A DNA stretch of 64,000 nucleotides, from the NCBI RefSeq assembly GCF_030063415.1, contig NZ_JASITA010000025.1:1-64000 (forward strand), written 5' to 3'. The position numbers and the translations under genes are program-made. The notes beneath the pieces were generated by a model, which saw only the letters and a program-made list of their open reading frames with translations, was not told the DNA's origin and searched no databases. The DNA comes from Streptomyces sp. H27-C3 (GTDB taxonomy: Bacteria; Actinomycetota; Actinomycetes; Streptomycetales; Streptomycetaceae). Shown piece after piece: positions 51,659 through 63,504 of this stretch (position 1 is the stretch's first letter; every line of letters starts with the position of its first letter).

Positions 51659-52572
51659 CGAAGGCGAAGGTCCTGGGGACCCAGAACCGGACGCTCTGGT
51701 TCTGGGTCTTCGTCGGGCCCTTCGCGCTCGGACTGGCCCTCTTCACCTACGTTCCACTGCTGTGGAGCGCCTACCTGAGCTTCTTCGACGCGCACAACAC
51801 CGTCTCGCCCACCGAGTTCGTCGGCTTCGACAACTACACGGCGATGCTCGGCGACGAGGCCTTCACCAGCAGCCTGGGTACCTTCGCGCTGTTCTCGGCG
51901 TTCATCGTGCCCACGACGTACGCCCTGTCGCTCGCGCTCGCGCTGATGGTCAACCGGCTGCGCTTCGCCCAGGCCTTCTTCCGGTCCGTCTTCTTCCTCC
52001 CGGCCGCCTGTTCGTACGTCGTGGCGGCGCTGGTCTGGAAGCTGTCGATCTTCAACGGGGTGCGGTTCGGGCTGGCGAACACGGTCCTGGACTTCTTCGG
52101 CCTGGAGCAGGTCGCCTGGCTCTCGACGACCCAGCCGCCCTGGTACTGGCTGGTCATCGTGACCGTACGGCTGTGGCTCCAGGCCGGTTTCTACATGATT
52201 CTCTTCCTGGCCGGGCTCCAGCGCATCTCGCCCCAGCTGTACGAGGCGGCGGCCGTCGACGGGGCGCGGCCCGGCTGGCAGGTGCTGCGGTACATCACCG
52301 TTCCGCTGCTGCGCTCCACGTCGGTGGCCGTGGTGCTGCTGCTCGTCATCAACGCGTTCCAGGCGTTCGACGAGTTCTACAACCTGCTGTCGGACGCGCG
52401 GGGTTATCCGCCGTACGCCAGACCACCGCTGGTCTACCTCTACTACACGGCGCTCGGGCAGGGGCAGAATCTCGGGCTCGGCAGTGCCGGCGCGGTGATC
52501 CTGGCGCTGATCATCGCCGTGGTGACGCTCTTCCAGGCCCGCTGGCTGGGCCTCGGCCGCAAGGAGGACTGA
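51655..52572 (+). CDS. ABC sugar importer permease (MalF/UgpA-like)
   Basis: A 305-residue inner-membrane permease with about six segments (FWVFVGPFALGLALFTYVPL at the start). The EAA loop that docks the ATPase reads LYEAAAVDGARPGWQVLRYI. It starts with GTG inside the stop of the binding-protein gene. No ATPase gene is present; in Streptomyces such systems generally share the ATPase MsiK. Confidence 0.92.
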   Translation: MTKAKVLGTQNRTLWFWVFVGPFALGLALFTYVPLLWSAYLSFFDAHNTVSPTEFVGFDNYTAMLGDEAFTSSLGTFALFSAFIVPTTYALSLALALMVNRLRFAQAFFRSVFFLPAACSYVVAALVWKLSIFNGVRFGLANTVLDFFGLEQVAWLSTTQPPWYWLVIVTVRLWLQAGFYMILFLAGLQRISPQLYEAAAVDGARPGWQVLRYITVPLLRSTSVAVVLLLVINAFQAFDEFYNLLSDARGYPPYARPPLVYLYYTALGQGQNLGLGSAGAVILALIIAVVTLFQARWLGLGRKED

Positions 52573-52575
52573 GCC

Positions 52576-53412
52576 ATGGACCAGGCACTGCTACGGGCCG
52601 GCCGGGCCCTGCGGGTCGTGCTGCTGCTCGTGCTCGCGGCGCTCTTCCTGATCCCGTTCTATCTCCTCCTGCGCAACGGTCTGGCCACCGAGCAGGACAT
52701 CACCTCGCCGCAGTGGACGTTCTTCCCGGCCGAGCTCCAGTGGTCAAACATCGGTGAGCTCTTCGACGACCCGGCCGTCCCGATGGCGCGCTCGCTCCTC
52801 AACTCCGCGCTGATCGCCGTCGCGACGACCCTCGGGACGCTGCTGCTCGCGTCGCTCGCCGGGTACGGTCTGGCCCGCATCCCCTACCGGTACGCCGACC
52901 AGGTCTTCTACGCGATCCTCGGCACGCTCATGGTCCCGGCGGCGGTCACGTTCGTGCCGAGCTTCGTGCTCGTCTCGTCGCTCGGCTGGGTCTCGACGCT
53001 GCGCGGGCTGATCGTCCCGACGCTGTTCTCGGCGTTCGCGGCGTTCATTTTCCGCCAGTATTTTCTGGGCTTCCCCAAGGAGCTGGAGGACGCGGCACGG
53101 GTGGACGGGCTCGGCTACTGGCGTACGTACTGGCGCATCGTCGTACCCAACTCGCGGCCCGTCTTCGCCGCCGTCGGGACGATCGTGTTCATCGGCGCGT
53201 GGAACTCCTTCCTGTGGCCGCTGGTGATCGGGCAGGACCGGGAGGCCTGGACGGTGCAGGTGGCACTGTCCACGCTGACCACCGCACAGGTGATCAATCT
53301 GCATGAGCTGTTCCTCGCGGCGGTGGTGTCGATCTTTCCGCTGCTGCTGGTGTTTCTGCTGTTCCAGCGGTGGATCGTGGCCGGGGTGGAGAGGTCCGGC
53401 ATCGACGACTGA
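52576..53412 (+). CDS. ABC sugar importer permease (MalG/UgpE-like)
   Basis: A 278-residue second permease with about six segments (VVLLLVLAALFLIPFYLLL). The EAA loop is ELEDAARVDGLGYWRTYWRI. It starts 3 bp after the first permease stop, completing an SBP-permease-permease operon. Confidence 0.92.
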   Translation: MDQALLRAGRALRVVLLLVLAALFLIPFYLLLRNGLATEQDITSPQWTFFPAELQWSNIGELFDDPAVPMARSLLNSALIAVATTLGTLLLASLAGYGLARIPYRYADQVFYAILGTLMVPAAVTFVPSFVLVSSLGWVSTLRGLIVPTLFSAFAAFIFRQYFLGFPKELEDAARVDGLGYWRTYWRIVVPNSRPVFAAVGTIVFIGAWNSFLWPLVIGQDREAWTVQVALSTLTTAQVINLHELFLAAVVSIFPLLLVFLLFQRWIVAGVERSGIDD

Positions 53413-53461
53413 GCACCTGGAGGGCCGGGCACCTGACTGAACACCTTCCGCTCACCCGCCG

Positions 53462-53476
53462 TTGACGTTCCGTCAA
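53462..53476 (+). promoter_or_regulatory. Perfect dyad TTGACG-TTC-CGTCAA before the DUF839 gene
   Basis: A 6-bp perfect inverted repeat with a 3-nt centre, about 55 bp upstream of the ATG. Its left half could also serve as a -35 hexamer, with TAGATT some 20 bp downstream as a -10. It may be an operator overlapping the promoter. Confidence 0.4.
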
Positions 53477-53529
53477 TTCGGGAGCCTTAGATTCCGGGGG
53501 TTCACCGTCCCCCATCCCTGGAGCGAGAC

Positions 53530-54687
53530 ATGGAACGTCGTAACTTCCTGCGCGGCGCGGTCATCGGCACCTCCGCGGCGGCCTTCGGAGGCACCCTCTG
53601 GCGCGGCGCCGCCTACGCCGCGCCCGCCCAGCCGGGCGCCGGCCCGTACGGCGCGCTGAGTACGGCCGACGCGAACCGCATCCGGCTGCCCGCCGGTTTC
53701 AGCAGCCGTGTCATAGCCCGCTCCGGCCAGAAGGTCGGCTCGACCGCCTACACCTGGCACAACGCACCGGACGGCGGCGCCTGTTACGCGGACGGCACCG
53801 GCTGGATCTATGTCTCCAACTCGGAGATCAACCCCTCGGGCGGCGCGGGCGCGGTCCGCTTCTCCTCGACGGGCGCGATCACCGGCGCGTACCGCATCCT
53901 GTCCTCCACCCGGCAGAACTGCGCGGGCGGCAAGACCCCGTGGAACACCTGGCTGTCCTGCGAGGAGGTCGACCGCGGTTACGTCTACGAGACCGACCCG
54001 TGGGGCGTGAAGGCGGCCGTGCGCCGGGACGCGATGGGCCGCTTCAAGCACGAGGCAGCCGCCGCCGACCCCGTGCGCAGGACGATCTACCTCACCGAGG
54101 ACACGACCGACGGCTGCTTCTACCGCTTCACACCCACCACCTGGGGAGATCTCTCCGCGGGCCGACTTGAGGTGCTGAAGATGGGCTCGGGCACGTCCGG
54201 ACCCGTCACCTGGGCCACCGTCCCCGACCCGAGCGGCGCCTCGACCGCCACCCGCGACCAGGTCTCGGGCGCCAAGCGCTTCACGGGGGGCGAGGGCTGC
54301 CACTACGCCTACGACACCTGCTGGTTCACCACCAAGGGCGACAACCGGGTCTGGCAGTACAACGCGGCGGCCCAGACCATCGAGCTGGCCTACGACGACT
54401 CCCTGGTCTCCGGCACCGCCCCGCTCACCGGCGTGGACAACGTCACCGGCACATCCTCCGGCGACCTGTTCGTGTCGGAGGACGGCGGCAACATGGAGAT
54501 CTGCGTGATCACCCCGGACGACGTGGTGGCACCGTTCCTGCGGATCGAGGGCCAGTCCGGCTCGGAGATCACCGGACCGGCCTTCTCACCCGACGGCCGG
54601 CGCCTGTACTTCTCCAGCCAGCGCGGCACGAGCGGCAGCTCGTCAGGGGGCATCACCTACGAGGTGACGGGCCCGTTCCGGGCGTAG
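53530..54687 (+). CDS. Tat-exported DUF839 (PhoX-like) protein
   Basis: A 385-residue protein with a twin-arginine signal (MERRNFLRGAVIGTSAAAFG, cut near AYA-APA). The DUF839 beta-propeller includes WLSCEEVDRGYVYETDPWG, FKHEAAAADPVRRTIYLTED and NLFVSEDGG-like segment DLFVSEDGGNMEICVI, as in PhoX-type alkaline phosphatases, which bind Fe and Ca. Phosphatase activity is possible but not shown, since it is shorter than classical PhoX. Its end overlaps the convergent regulator gene by 31 bp. Confidence 0.8.
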   Translation: MERRNFLRGAVIGTSAAAFGGTLWRGAAYAAPAQPGAGPYGALSTADANRIRLPAGFSSRVIARSGQKVGSTAYTWHNAPDGGACYADGTGWIYVSNSEINPSGGAGAVRFSSTGAITGAYRILSSTRQNCAGGKTPWNTWLSCEEVDRGYVYETDPWGVKAAVRRDAMGRFKHEAAAADPVRRTIYLTEDTTDGCFYRFTPTTWGDLSAGRLEVLKMGSGTSGPVTWATVPDPSGASTATRDQVSGAKRFTGGEGCHYAYDTCWFTTKGDNRVWQYNAAAQTIELAYDDSLVSGTAPLTGVDNVTGTSSGDLFVSEDGGNMEICVITPDDVVAPFLRIEGQSGSEITGPAFSPDGRRLYFSSQRGTSGSSSGGITYEVTGPFRA

Positions 54688-55715
54688 CGGCCGGCCGCGC
54701 GGGGCGTCGTACGGGCCCGCTCGCGCGGCTTCGCCCAGCTTCCCTCCGCCGTGGCGCCGCCCCTCAGCAGGGCGGCGCCCAGCGGGGTCAGTGAGTGCAG
54801 CACCGCGTTGCCGTGCCGCAGGGTGACGAGGAGGCCCGCCTCGCGCAGCACACAGGCGTGCTGGCTCGCCGAGGCCAGGGACACCCCGGACCGGCAGGCC
54901 AGTTCGCTGGTGGTGCAGCCGCTTCCGATGGCGCCCAGGACCGCCGAGCGGGTGGCGCCGACCAGCCGGGCGAGGGACGGGCCCGGGTCCGTGTCCGCGC
55001 CCGGGGACCCGGTGTGGGTCACCGGGTAGACCAGGACGGGCGCCAGCCGCGGGTCGCGGTAGACCACAGGCGTGCCCCGGCAGAAGAACGACGGCTGGAG
55101 CAGCAGGCCGCGGCCGTCCAGATGCAGGTCGCGGTCGACCGGGTAGTCGGCCTCCAGGACCGGCGGGCGCCAGCGCAGCATGGGCGGCAGCGAGGCGAGG
55201 AGTTCGTCGGCGCCGCCGTCCAGCAGGGCCCGGCCGCGGGCCGCCCGGTCCGCCTCGACGTGCGCCTGGATGTGCGGCCAGTACGGCTCGACGGCGGCCC
55301 GGTGGTAGCCGCGCAGGGCGCCGTTGAGGCGGCCCACGGCGCTGCTGCGGCCCTCGGCAAGCGGAGCGAGCCGGTCGGGCGGGGCCGTGCGGTCCGTGGC
55401 GAGCAGGGCCAGTTCGCCGCGCAGCCGCTCGGGTGCGGTGGCCCGTATCGCTTCGAGGCCCGTCTCCATGCCGTTCAGACCTTCACGGGGGGTCAGGAAA
55501 TCCGGGAAATAGCCCCGGGTGGGCACCACGGCGGCGAGCAGTCGTGTTTCACCTTTCAACCGTGTACGGGATTCCTTGCGCCATTCCCCGAAGACCTGCG
55601 CGCCGCGCCGGTCCCTTATTCGGTGAAAGCTGAGAATCGTTTCCCACAACGCGTCGGGCCGGGCGGCCAGCCGCACCTTCGACAAGTCCCCGTCGGAGAA
55701 ATGGACACGTAGCAC
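54657..55715 (-). CDS. Winged-helix transcriptional regulator (DUF5937 type), paralogue
   Basis: A 352-residue regulator with the same architecture as the one at 5309: VLRVHFSDGDLSKVRLAARP at the start, TRGYFPDFLTPREGLNGMET, and a C-terminal ArsR-like winged helix (CTTSELACRSGVSLASASQH, VLREAGLLVTLRHGNAVLHS). GTG 55715 is preceded by GGTGGGGG. Such proteins often act locally, but the divergent 436 bp to its right contain no obvious partner gene. Confidence 0.75.
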   Translation of the reverse strand: MLRVHFSDGDLSKVRLAARPDALWETILSFHRIRDRRGAQVFGEWRKESRTRLKGETRLLAAVVPTRGYFPDFLTPREGLNGMETGLEAIRATAPERLRGELALLATDRTAPPDRLAPLAEGRSSAVGRLNGALRGYHRAAVEPYWPHIQAHVEADRAARGRALLDGGADELLASLPPMLRWRPPVLEADYPVDRDLHLDGRGLLLQPSFFCRGTPVVYRDPRLAPVLVYPVTHTGSPGADTDPGPSLARLVGATRSAVLGAIGSGCTTSELACRSGVSLASASQHACVLREAGLLVTLRHGNAVLHSLTPLGAALLRGGATAEGSWAKPRERARTTPRAAGRYARNGPVTS

Positions 55716-56151
55716 CGAACCCCCACCTGTTGCATCCGCAATCGCCCCCCGCAACCGAGTATGCATGCCATCACAGGCCGTCACCACGGTCTTTCAGCCA
55801 CAGTTGAAACGTATCGCGGCACCCCTGTGCCGAACGAAATGCTGTACCCAGCCGGGCACGCAACCGGAGCGACCGAAAAAGCACAGTGAAGGCCGTGGGG
55901 GGCTTTGCTGGGCTTGGCGGCGGTCGGTGAAGGTGCGGCTCCGTGGCCGGCAGAGGTATCAGGATGTGGTCGACGGATGGGTGTCCGTCGACCACATCTT
56001 GCCCCGTTTCACCGGCGGACGGCGGGAAAATGGCGGAATTGTACTCCCACTGTTTTCTTTTGTTGCCCTGGGTTCCACTCCGGTGGTTCACACCGTTACA
56101 CCGGCGTTCGCCCGGCTGGACGGATTCGGTGGTTGGGCAGCAGTACACGAT
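55716..56151. other. Gene-free region with a strong 14-bp hairpin
   Basis: No convincing gene lies in these 436 bases, which are less GC-rich than the surroundings. A perfect 14-bp inverted repeat, GATGTGGTCGACGG (55963-55976) and its complement (55985-55998), with an 8-nt loop, stands in the middle. It may be a terminator for the minus-strand fragment at 56152 or a regulatory RNA element. Confidence 0.6.
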
Positions 56152-56643
56152 TCAACCGCGGACTTCGAAACGCCACAGCGAATATCCGTACCGGGTCTGC
56201 CGTGCGAGGCCCAGCAGCCGCACGAACCGCGCTGCCACCGGCTCGATCTCCGCCGCGTCCTGCCCGGCGGACCGCCGGCCGCGCCGCTCGACGACGGACC
56301 GCCAGTGCGTGCCGTCCTCGGAGACCTGGACGTCGTAGTCGCGGCCGGCGGCGGCCTCCCAGTCGAGCAGGAAGCGCCGGTGGTTCGCGCCGGGATCAAA
56401 GCGCAGCAGGGTCTCGCTCTCCCTGGCGGGCCCGGTGGTGGCGCGTGGTGATGCGATGCGGATACCGGTGAGGTCGGCGATCTCCTGGGTCAACTGCCGC
56501 GCGAGGAGCAGCAGTCGGGTGGCGTCGCGGGCGACGGCCACGACGCGCGAGTCCTCACTGAGCCGATACGTTCCCGAGCCTCCGGTCCACTCCTGGAGGG
56601 CGGGGGCCACGACGGGTCGGGCATGGGTGCCGTCCGCGTTCAC
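56152..56643 (-). CDS. Short hexosaminidase-domain plus discoidin-like protein, probable gene remnant
   Basis: A 163-residue frame starting at GTG 56643, 5 nt after GGAGG. The first 70 residues (PVVAPALQEWTGGSGTYRLS, LLLLARQLTQEIADLTG) resemble the domain preceding the catalytic barrel in GH20 beta-N-acetylhexosaminidases. The rest (RRFLLDWEAAAGRDYDVQVS, VRLLGLARQTRYGYSLWRFE) resembles an F5/8-type discoidin domain. The catalytic barrel and a signal peptide are missing, so it looks like an internal-deletion product. The good ribosome-binding site leaves open that it is still expressed. Confidence 0.6.
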   Translation of the reverse strand: MNADGTHARPVVAPALQEWTGGSGTYRLSEDSRVVAVARDATRLLLLARQLTQEIADLTGIRIASPRATTGPARESETLLRFDPGANHRRFLLDWEAAAGRDYDVQVSEDGTHWRSVVERRGRRSAGQDAAEIEPVAARFVRLLGLARQTRYGYSLWRFEVRG

Positions 56644-56884
56644 GGGGGCCTCCTCGACGGCGTGTGCGCCCGGCGGGCGGTACATGCGCCTGGAAAGCAC
56701 AGTAGAGCGGCGGCACCTCCGCACAAGGTGCCGCCGCTCTTTTCACTGCGCCGGAGCCCGCCGACGGTTCATGAGGGTCGGAGTGAGCCGAAGACGGCTC
56801 CGGTGGTACGTGCCGGGTCGGTCCGGTCCGGTCCGGCCGGCGGACCCGGGCTGTGCCGGCCGGTGGACCCGGTCGGCTTCGCGG

Positions 56885-59602
<2,718 letters not shown>

Positions 59603-60013
59603 GGGTCTCGACTCCTCGAGGACGCGGTGGCTGCCCTGACGGCGAGGAACATACCCAGATCGAAGGTGTCTGGGTACGTCCACTTGACCGTCATGCGGTC
59701 TTAACCACTCGTCCGCCAGCAGATCGAAAGTGATCGTACTCCGGAGCCCACCCTCGACATGTGTTCAAGAGTCGTAGACATGATGATCGAAAGTGGCGAA
59801 ATGGGCCGCCAGGATCACCCAAGAGTCACTGTTGCGTACGGGAAACGAAGAAAAACAGGGTGGCACCCAGTGCCACCTTTTGAGAGATGGACCCCTGCGT
59901 CTGTCGCTCATCTGAGCGACACCCCTATCAGGCGTGGCGAGAATCACGTCCCTGTCCGGGCCCGAATCTCACGATCCAGACCCCCGCGTGGACGGTTTGT
60001 CCCCTCCGGGCTC
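59603..60013. other. Intergenic region between dusB and ppdK
   Basis: No gene is seen in these 411 bases. They should carry the ppdK promoter(s). The clear structure is the terminator hairpin at 59859-59877. Confidence 0.5.
59851..59881 (-). terminator. Intrinsic terminator of dusB (bidirectional)
   Basis: Stem GGTGGCAC (59859-59866) with its complement at 59870-59877 and a 3-nt loop. Read on the minus strand it is followed by CTGTTTTT; on the plus strand by TTTT. It is positioned about 140 bp after the dusB stop. Confidence 0.75.
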
Positions 60014-61141
60014 TCAGCCTCCGGAAGTGTCCAGCTCAGCGTCCGCGCTCAAGCCCGAGCAGTCGTACGGATCCTTCAACCAGCCGTCCGGCAGAACCAC
60101 CCGGCCGTTGCCCGACGTGCGCCCACGCGGCCCGTCGGCCCCCTCGGGCCATGCCTGGTCCAGATCCAGCTCGCTCAGGTGAGCGTCCATTTCGGCCAAA
60201 GATGAGGAGATCGCGAGCTTCCTGCGCATCTCCGAGCCGACCGAGAAGCCCTTGAGGTACCAGGCGACGTGCTTACGGAAGTCAATGACCCCACGCGCCT
60301 CGTCCCCGATCCACTCCCCCAGCAGCTCCGCGTGCCGCCGCATGACCTTGGCGACCTCGCGCAGCGGCGGGGCGGCGTACGCGTCCGTGCCCTCGAACCC
60401 GGCCACGAGGTCCCCGAACAGCCACGGCCGCCCCAGGCACCCACGGCCCACGACGACGCCGTCACAGCCCGTCTCACGCATCATCCGCAGGGCGTCGTCG
60501 GCCGACCAGATGTCGCCGTTGCCGAGGACCGGGATCTCGGGCACATGCTCCTTGAGCCGCGCGATCGCGTCCCAGTCCGCCGTACCGCCGTAGTGCTGGG
60601 CCGCGGTCCTGCCGTGCAGCGCGATGGCCGTCACACCCTCCTCGACCGCGATGCGCCCGGCGTCGAGGTAGGTGAGGTGCTCGTCGTTGATGCCCTTGCG
60701 CATTTTCATGGTCACGGGCAGCGCGCCCGCGTTCGCGACGGCCTCGTTCAGGATCGCCCGCAGCAGTGGCCGCTTGAAGGGGAGCGCGGAGCCGCCGCCC
60801 TTGCGGGTCACCTTGGGCACCGGGCAGCCGAAGTTCAGGTCGATGTGGTCGGCCAGGTCCTCGTCCACGATCATGCGGACGGCCTTGCCGACGGTGACCG
60901 GGTCCACGCCGTACAGCTGCATCGAGCGCGGGCGCTCGGTGTCGTCGAAGCGGATGAGCTGCATGGTCTTCTCGTTGCGCTCGACCAGCGCCCGCGTCGT
61001 GATCATCTCGCTGACGAACAGGCCCTTGCCGCCCGAGAACTCCCTGCACAGGGTCCGGAACGGCGCATTGGTGATGCCCGCCATGGGAGCGAGCACCACG
61101 GGCGGCCGCACCACGTGCGGACCGATCTTCAACTGCGTCAT
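60014..61141 (-). CDS. dusB: tRNA-dihydrouridine synthase
   Basis: FMN/NADPH enzyme that reduces uridine to dihydrouridine in tRNA D-loops; 375 residues. The FMN-binding barrel opens VVLAPMAGITNAPFRTLCRE. The catalytic cysteine is in DHIDLNFGCPVPKVTRKGGG. Further motifs are VTAIALHGRTAAQHYGG and GCDGVVVGRGCLGRPWLFGD. It is of the actinobacterial DusB/Nifr3 type. The neighbouring MFS gene is divergent. Confidence 0.94.
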   Translation of the reverse strand: MTQLKIGPHVVRPPVVLAPMAGITNAPFRTLCREFSGGKGLFVSEMITTRALVERNEKTMQLIRFDDTERPRSMQLYGVDPVTVGKAVRMIVDEDLADHIDLNFGCPVPKVTRKGGGSALPFKRPLLRAILNEAVANAGALPVTMKMRKGINDEHLTYLDAGRIAVEEGVTAIALHGRTAAQHYGGTADWDAIARLKEHVPEIPVLGNGDIWSADDALRMMRETGCDGVVVGRGCLGRPWLFGDLVAGFEGTDAYAAPPLREVAKVMRRHAELLGEWIGDEARGVIDFRKHVAWYLKGFSVGSEMRRKLAISSSLAEMDAHLSELDLDQAWPEGADGPRGRTSGNGRVVLPDGWLKDPYDCSGLSADAELDTSGG

Positions 61142-61225
61142 CTGCGAGGTACCTCGTACGTGAAGGCCGGGCGTGCGGGACAGGGTGAGGCAACCATTGT
61201 CCCGCACCGGAGGTAGCGTCGGTTC

Positions 61226-62704
61226 ATGCCCGAGCCCAGTCATAGGCGGCGGCTGCTTGTGCTGGGCATTTGCTGCATGAGCCTGCTGATCGTCAGCCTC
61301 GACAACACGGTCCTCAACGTCGCCCTGCCCTCCATGCGCGAGGAGCTGGACGTCGGCGTCGCCGGGATGCAGTGGACGATCGACGCGTACACCCTCGTCC
61401 TCGCCTCCCTGCTGATGCTCGCGGGCTCCACCGCCGACCGGATCGGGCGCCGCAAGGTCTTCGTGGCCGGTCTGGTCGTCTTCACGCTGGGGTCGCTGCT
61501 GTGCTCACTCGCGCCGAACCTCGAAGCGCTCGTCGCCTTCCGGATGGTCCAGGCCGTCGGCGGCTCCATGCTCAACCCCGTCGCGATGTCGATCATCACC
61601 AACACCTTCACGGACCCGCGTGAGCGCGCCCGCGCCATCGGGGTGTGGGGCGGGGTCGTCGGGATCTCGATGGCCGCGGGACCGCTGATCGGCGGCCTGC
61701 TGGTGGACACCGTGGGGTGGCGGTCCATCTTCTGGGTCAATCTGCCGGTGGGCATCGCCGCGCTGCTGCTGACCCTTCGGTACGTGCCCGAGTCGCGCGC
61801 TCCGAAGCCGCGCCGGCCCGACCCGGTCGGCCAGCTGCTGATCATCGCGCTGCTCGGCTCGCTGACGTACGCGATCATCGAGGCGCCCGCGGCCGGCTGG
61901 ACATCGCCGCTGATCCTGTCCTTCGCCGCGCTGGCCGCGGCCTCGCTCGTCGGGCTGCTCGTGTACGAGCCCAGGCGGGCGGAGCCACTGATCGACCTGC
62001 GGTTCTTCCACAGCGCGCCGTTCAGCGGCGCGACGGTGATCGCGGTGTGCGCGTTCGCGGCGCTCGGCGGCTTCCTGTTCCTGAACACCCTGTATCTCCA
62101 GGACGTACGGGGACTGTCCGCGCTGCACGCCGGTCTGTTCATGCTGCCGATGGCGGCGCTGACCTTCGTGTGCGCGCCGCTCTCGGGGCGGCTGGTGGGC
62201 AGTCGCGGGCCGCGGCTCCCGTTGCTGGTGGCGGGCGTCGCGATGGCGGCGAGCGGCGTGCTGTTCGCGGCGTTCGGGGCGGAGACGTCCACGCCGCTGC
62301 TGTTCACCGGGTACGTGCTCTTCGGCCTGGGCTTCGGCATGGTGAACGCGCCGATCACCAATACCGCCGTCTCCGGGATGCCACGGGCCCAGGCGGGCGT
62401 CGCGGCGGCCGTCGCCTCCACCAGCCGGCAGATCGGCCAGACCCTGGGCGTCGCCGTGATCGGCGCCGTGCTGGCCGCCGGGGCGCACGGCAGCTCGTAC
62501 GAGGACGGCTTCGTGGCCGCGAGCAGGCCCGCCTGGTGGATCATCGCCGGATGCGGGCTCTGCGTGCTCGTGGTGGGAGCGCTGACCAGCGGCCCATGGG
62601 CCAGGGAGTCGGCCTTGCGCACGGCGGACCGGCTCCGGGAGCCGGCCGAGGACCGGACCCCGGCGCATGCGGACAAGGGCGTGGGCCCTGACCACCTGAG
62701 GTGA
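61226..62704 (+). CDS. MFS drug exporter, DHA2 (14-helix) family
   Basis: A 492-residue transporter. Helix 1 carries the DHA2 signature (LLIVSLDNTVLNVALPSM), followed by LASLLMLAGSTADRIGRRKV and FRMVQAVGGSMLNPVAMSII. The antiporter motif is GVWGGVVGISMAAGPLIGGL. It should export cationic or hydrophobic drugs by proton antiport. No dedicated regulator is adjacent; the dusB promoter region is shared. Confidence 0.92.
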   Translation: MPEPSHRRRLLVLGICCMSLLIVSLDNTVLNVALPSMREELDVGVAGMQWTIDAYTLVLASLLMLAGSTADRIGRRKVFVAGLVVFTLGSLLCSLAPNLEALVAFRMVQAVGGSMLNPVAMSIITNTFTDPRERARAIGVWGGVVGISMAAGPLIGGLLVDTVGWRSIFWVNLPVGIAALLLTLRYVPESRAPKPRRPDPVGQLLIIALLGSLTYAIIEAPAAGWTSPLILSFAALAAASLVGLLVYEPRRAEPLIDLRFFHSAPFSGATVIAVCAFAALGGFLFLNTLYLQDVRGLSALHAGLFMLPMAALTFVCAPLSGRLVGSRGPRLPLLVAGVAMAASGVLFAAFGAETSTPLLFTGYVLFGLGFGMVNAPITNTAVSGMPRAQAGVAAAVASTSRQIGQTLGVAVIGAVLAAGAHGSSYEDGFVAASRPAWWIIAGCGLCVLVVGALTSGPWARESALRTADRLREPAEDRTPAHADKGVGPDHLR

Positions 62705-62743
62705 TCCGGGCCCACCGGTCCTGATGTGCCGCGGGGCGGAGCG

Positions 62744-62986
62744 TCAGGCCTTCTTGGGCTTCTCGGCCTTCTTGCCCTGCGCCGGCTCGTCCTGCGCCGT
62801 CGCCTCGCTGTTCTCCTCCTGGGTGGCGGCGGCGCGCTCGCGCATCTTGCGCACCAGCTCGTCCTTCTGCTCTGCGGCGCCCCTGCGGTCGGCGTTGCGC
62901 GTGGGACCGTTGTCCGCGACTTCGGCGCGGGACATCCTCTTGCGCTGTCCGCCTACGCCGAGCAGGTTGTTGCGGCTCTTTGCCAC
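62744..62986 (-). CDS. Small basic/charged protein (DUF6243-like)
   Basis: An 80-residue protein starting MAKSRNNLLGVGGQRKRMSR, with a conserved PTRNADRRGAAEQKDELVRK helix and a lysine/proline-rich tail. Proteins with this N terminus are widespread and short in Streptomyces; no function is known to me. It is probably a separate transcription unit. Confidence 0.75.
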   Translation of the reverse strand: MAKSRNNLLGVGGQRKRMSRAEVADNGPTRNADRRGAAEQKDELVRKMRERAAATQEENSEATAQDEPAQGKKAEKPKKA

Positions 62987-63192
62987 GGGTTCTCCCGGAA
63001 AGGTTGAGAAGTGATCTGCGGAATTGTCTGGTGGGGGGCGGAGGTGGAGTCCGCCGCGCTCTCACTCGTAGATCTGGAAGAACATGCACGCAACTTTACC
63101 GGGCCGTACGGGGCCCGGCGTCCATTTTTCGTCCGGCCCCGGCGCACCGAGGTCCCGGCGACCGGTCGGCCGGGGTCGCGGCGACCGTCCAC

Positions 63193-63405
63193 TCAGCTCC
63201 CGGCGCCGCCCGGGTCAACGGTCGCTTGGTGGGCCTCCGTGAGGTGTTCCTCGGCCTTGAGCCAGGGCAGGAACTGCGCTCCCTTGCGCCAGCCGCACGT
63301 GTCGCAGGTGAGCATCCGCTGTATTCCGGACCGCTGGACGCGGACCACGTGCTCACGGCCGTGCTGATCCCATCTGCTCACTTCGCCGGCGGTCGTCGAC
63401 GGCAT
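63193..63405 (-). CDS. Small putative zinc-binding protein
   Basis: A 70-residue protein. CDTCGW and the later EEHLTEAHQATV supply a C2H2-like set of possible zinc ligands. A charged first half (WDQHGREHVVRVQRSG) precedes it. I do not recognise a characterised family. It starts with ATG 63405. Confidence 0.65.
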   Translation of the reverse strand: MPSTTAGEVSRWDQHGREHVVRVQRSGIQRMLTCDTCGWRKGAQFLPWLKAEEHLTEAHQATVDPGGAGS

Positions 63406-63453
63406 CGTGCCTCCCTGGAACGCCTTCGGAACGCGTCCGCTCAGTGTGCACGA

Positions 63454-63484
63454 AGCCCCCGGTCCGAAAATCGGACCGGGGGCT
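63454..63484. terminator. Strong intrinsic-type hairpin downstream of glyS
   Basis: Perfect 14-bp arms, AGCCCCCGGTCCGA (63454-63467) and its complement (63471-63484), with a 3-nt AAA loop. It probably ends glyS transcripts coming from the right, beyond the inserted MITE-like element. Confidence 0.75.
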
Positions 63485-63504
63485 CAGTCGGTGCTTGGAA
63501 CGCC

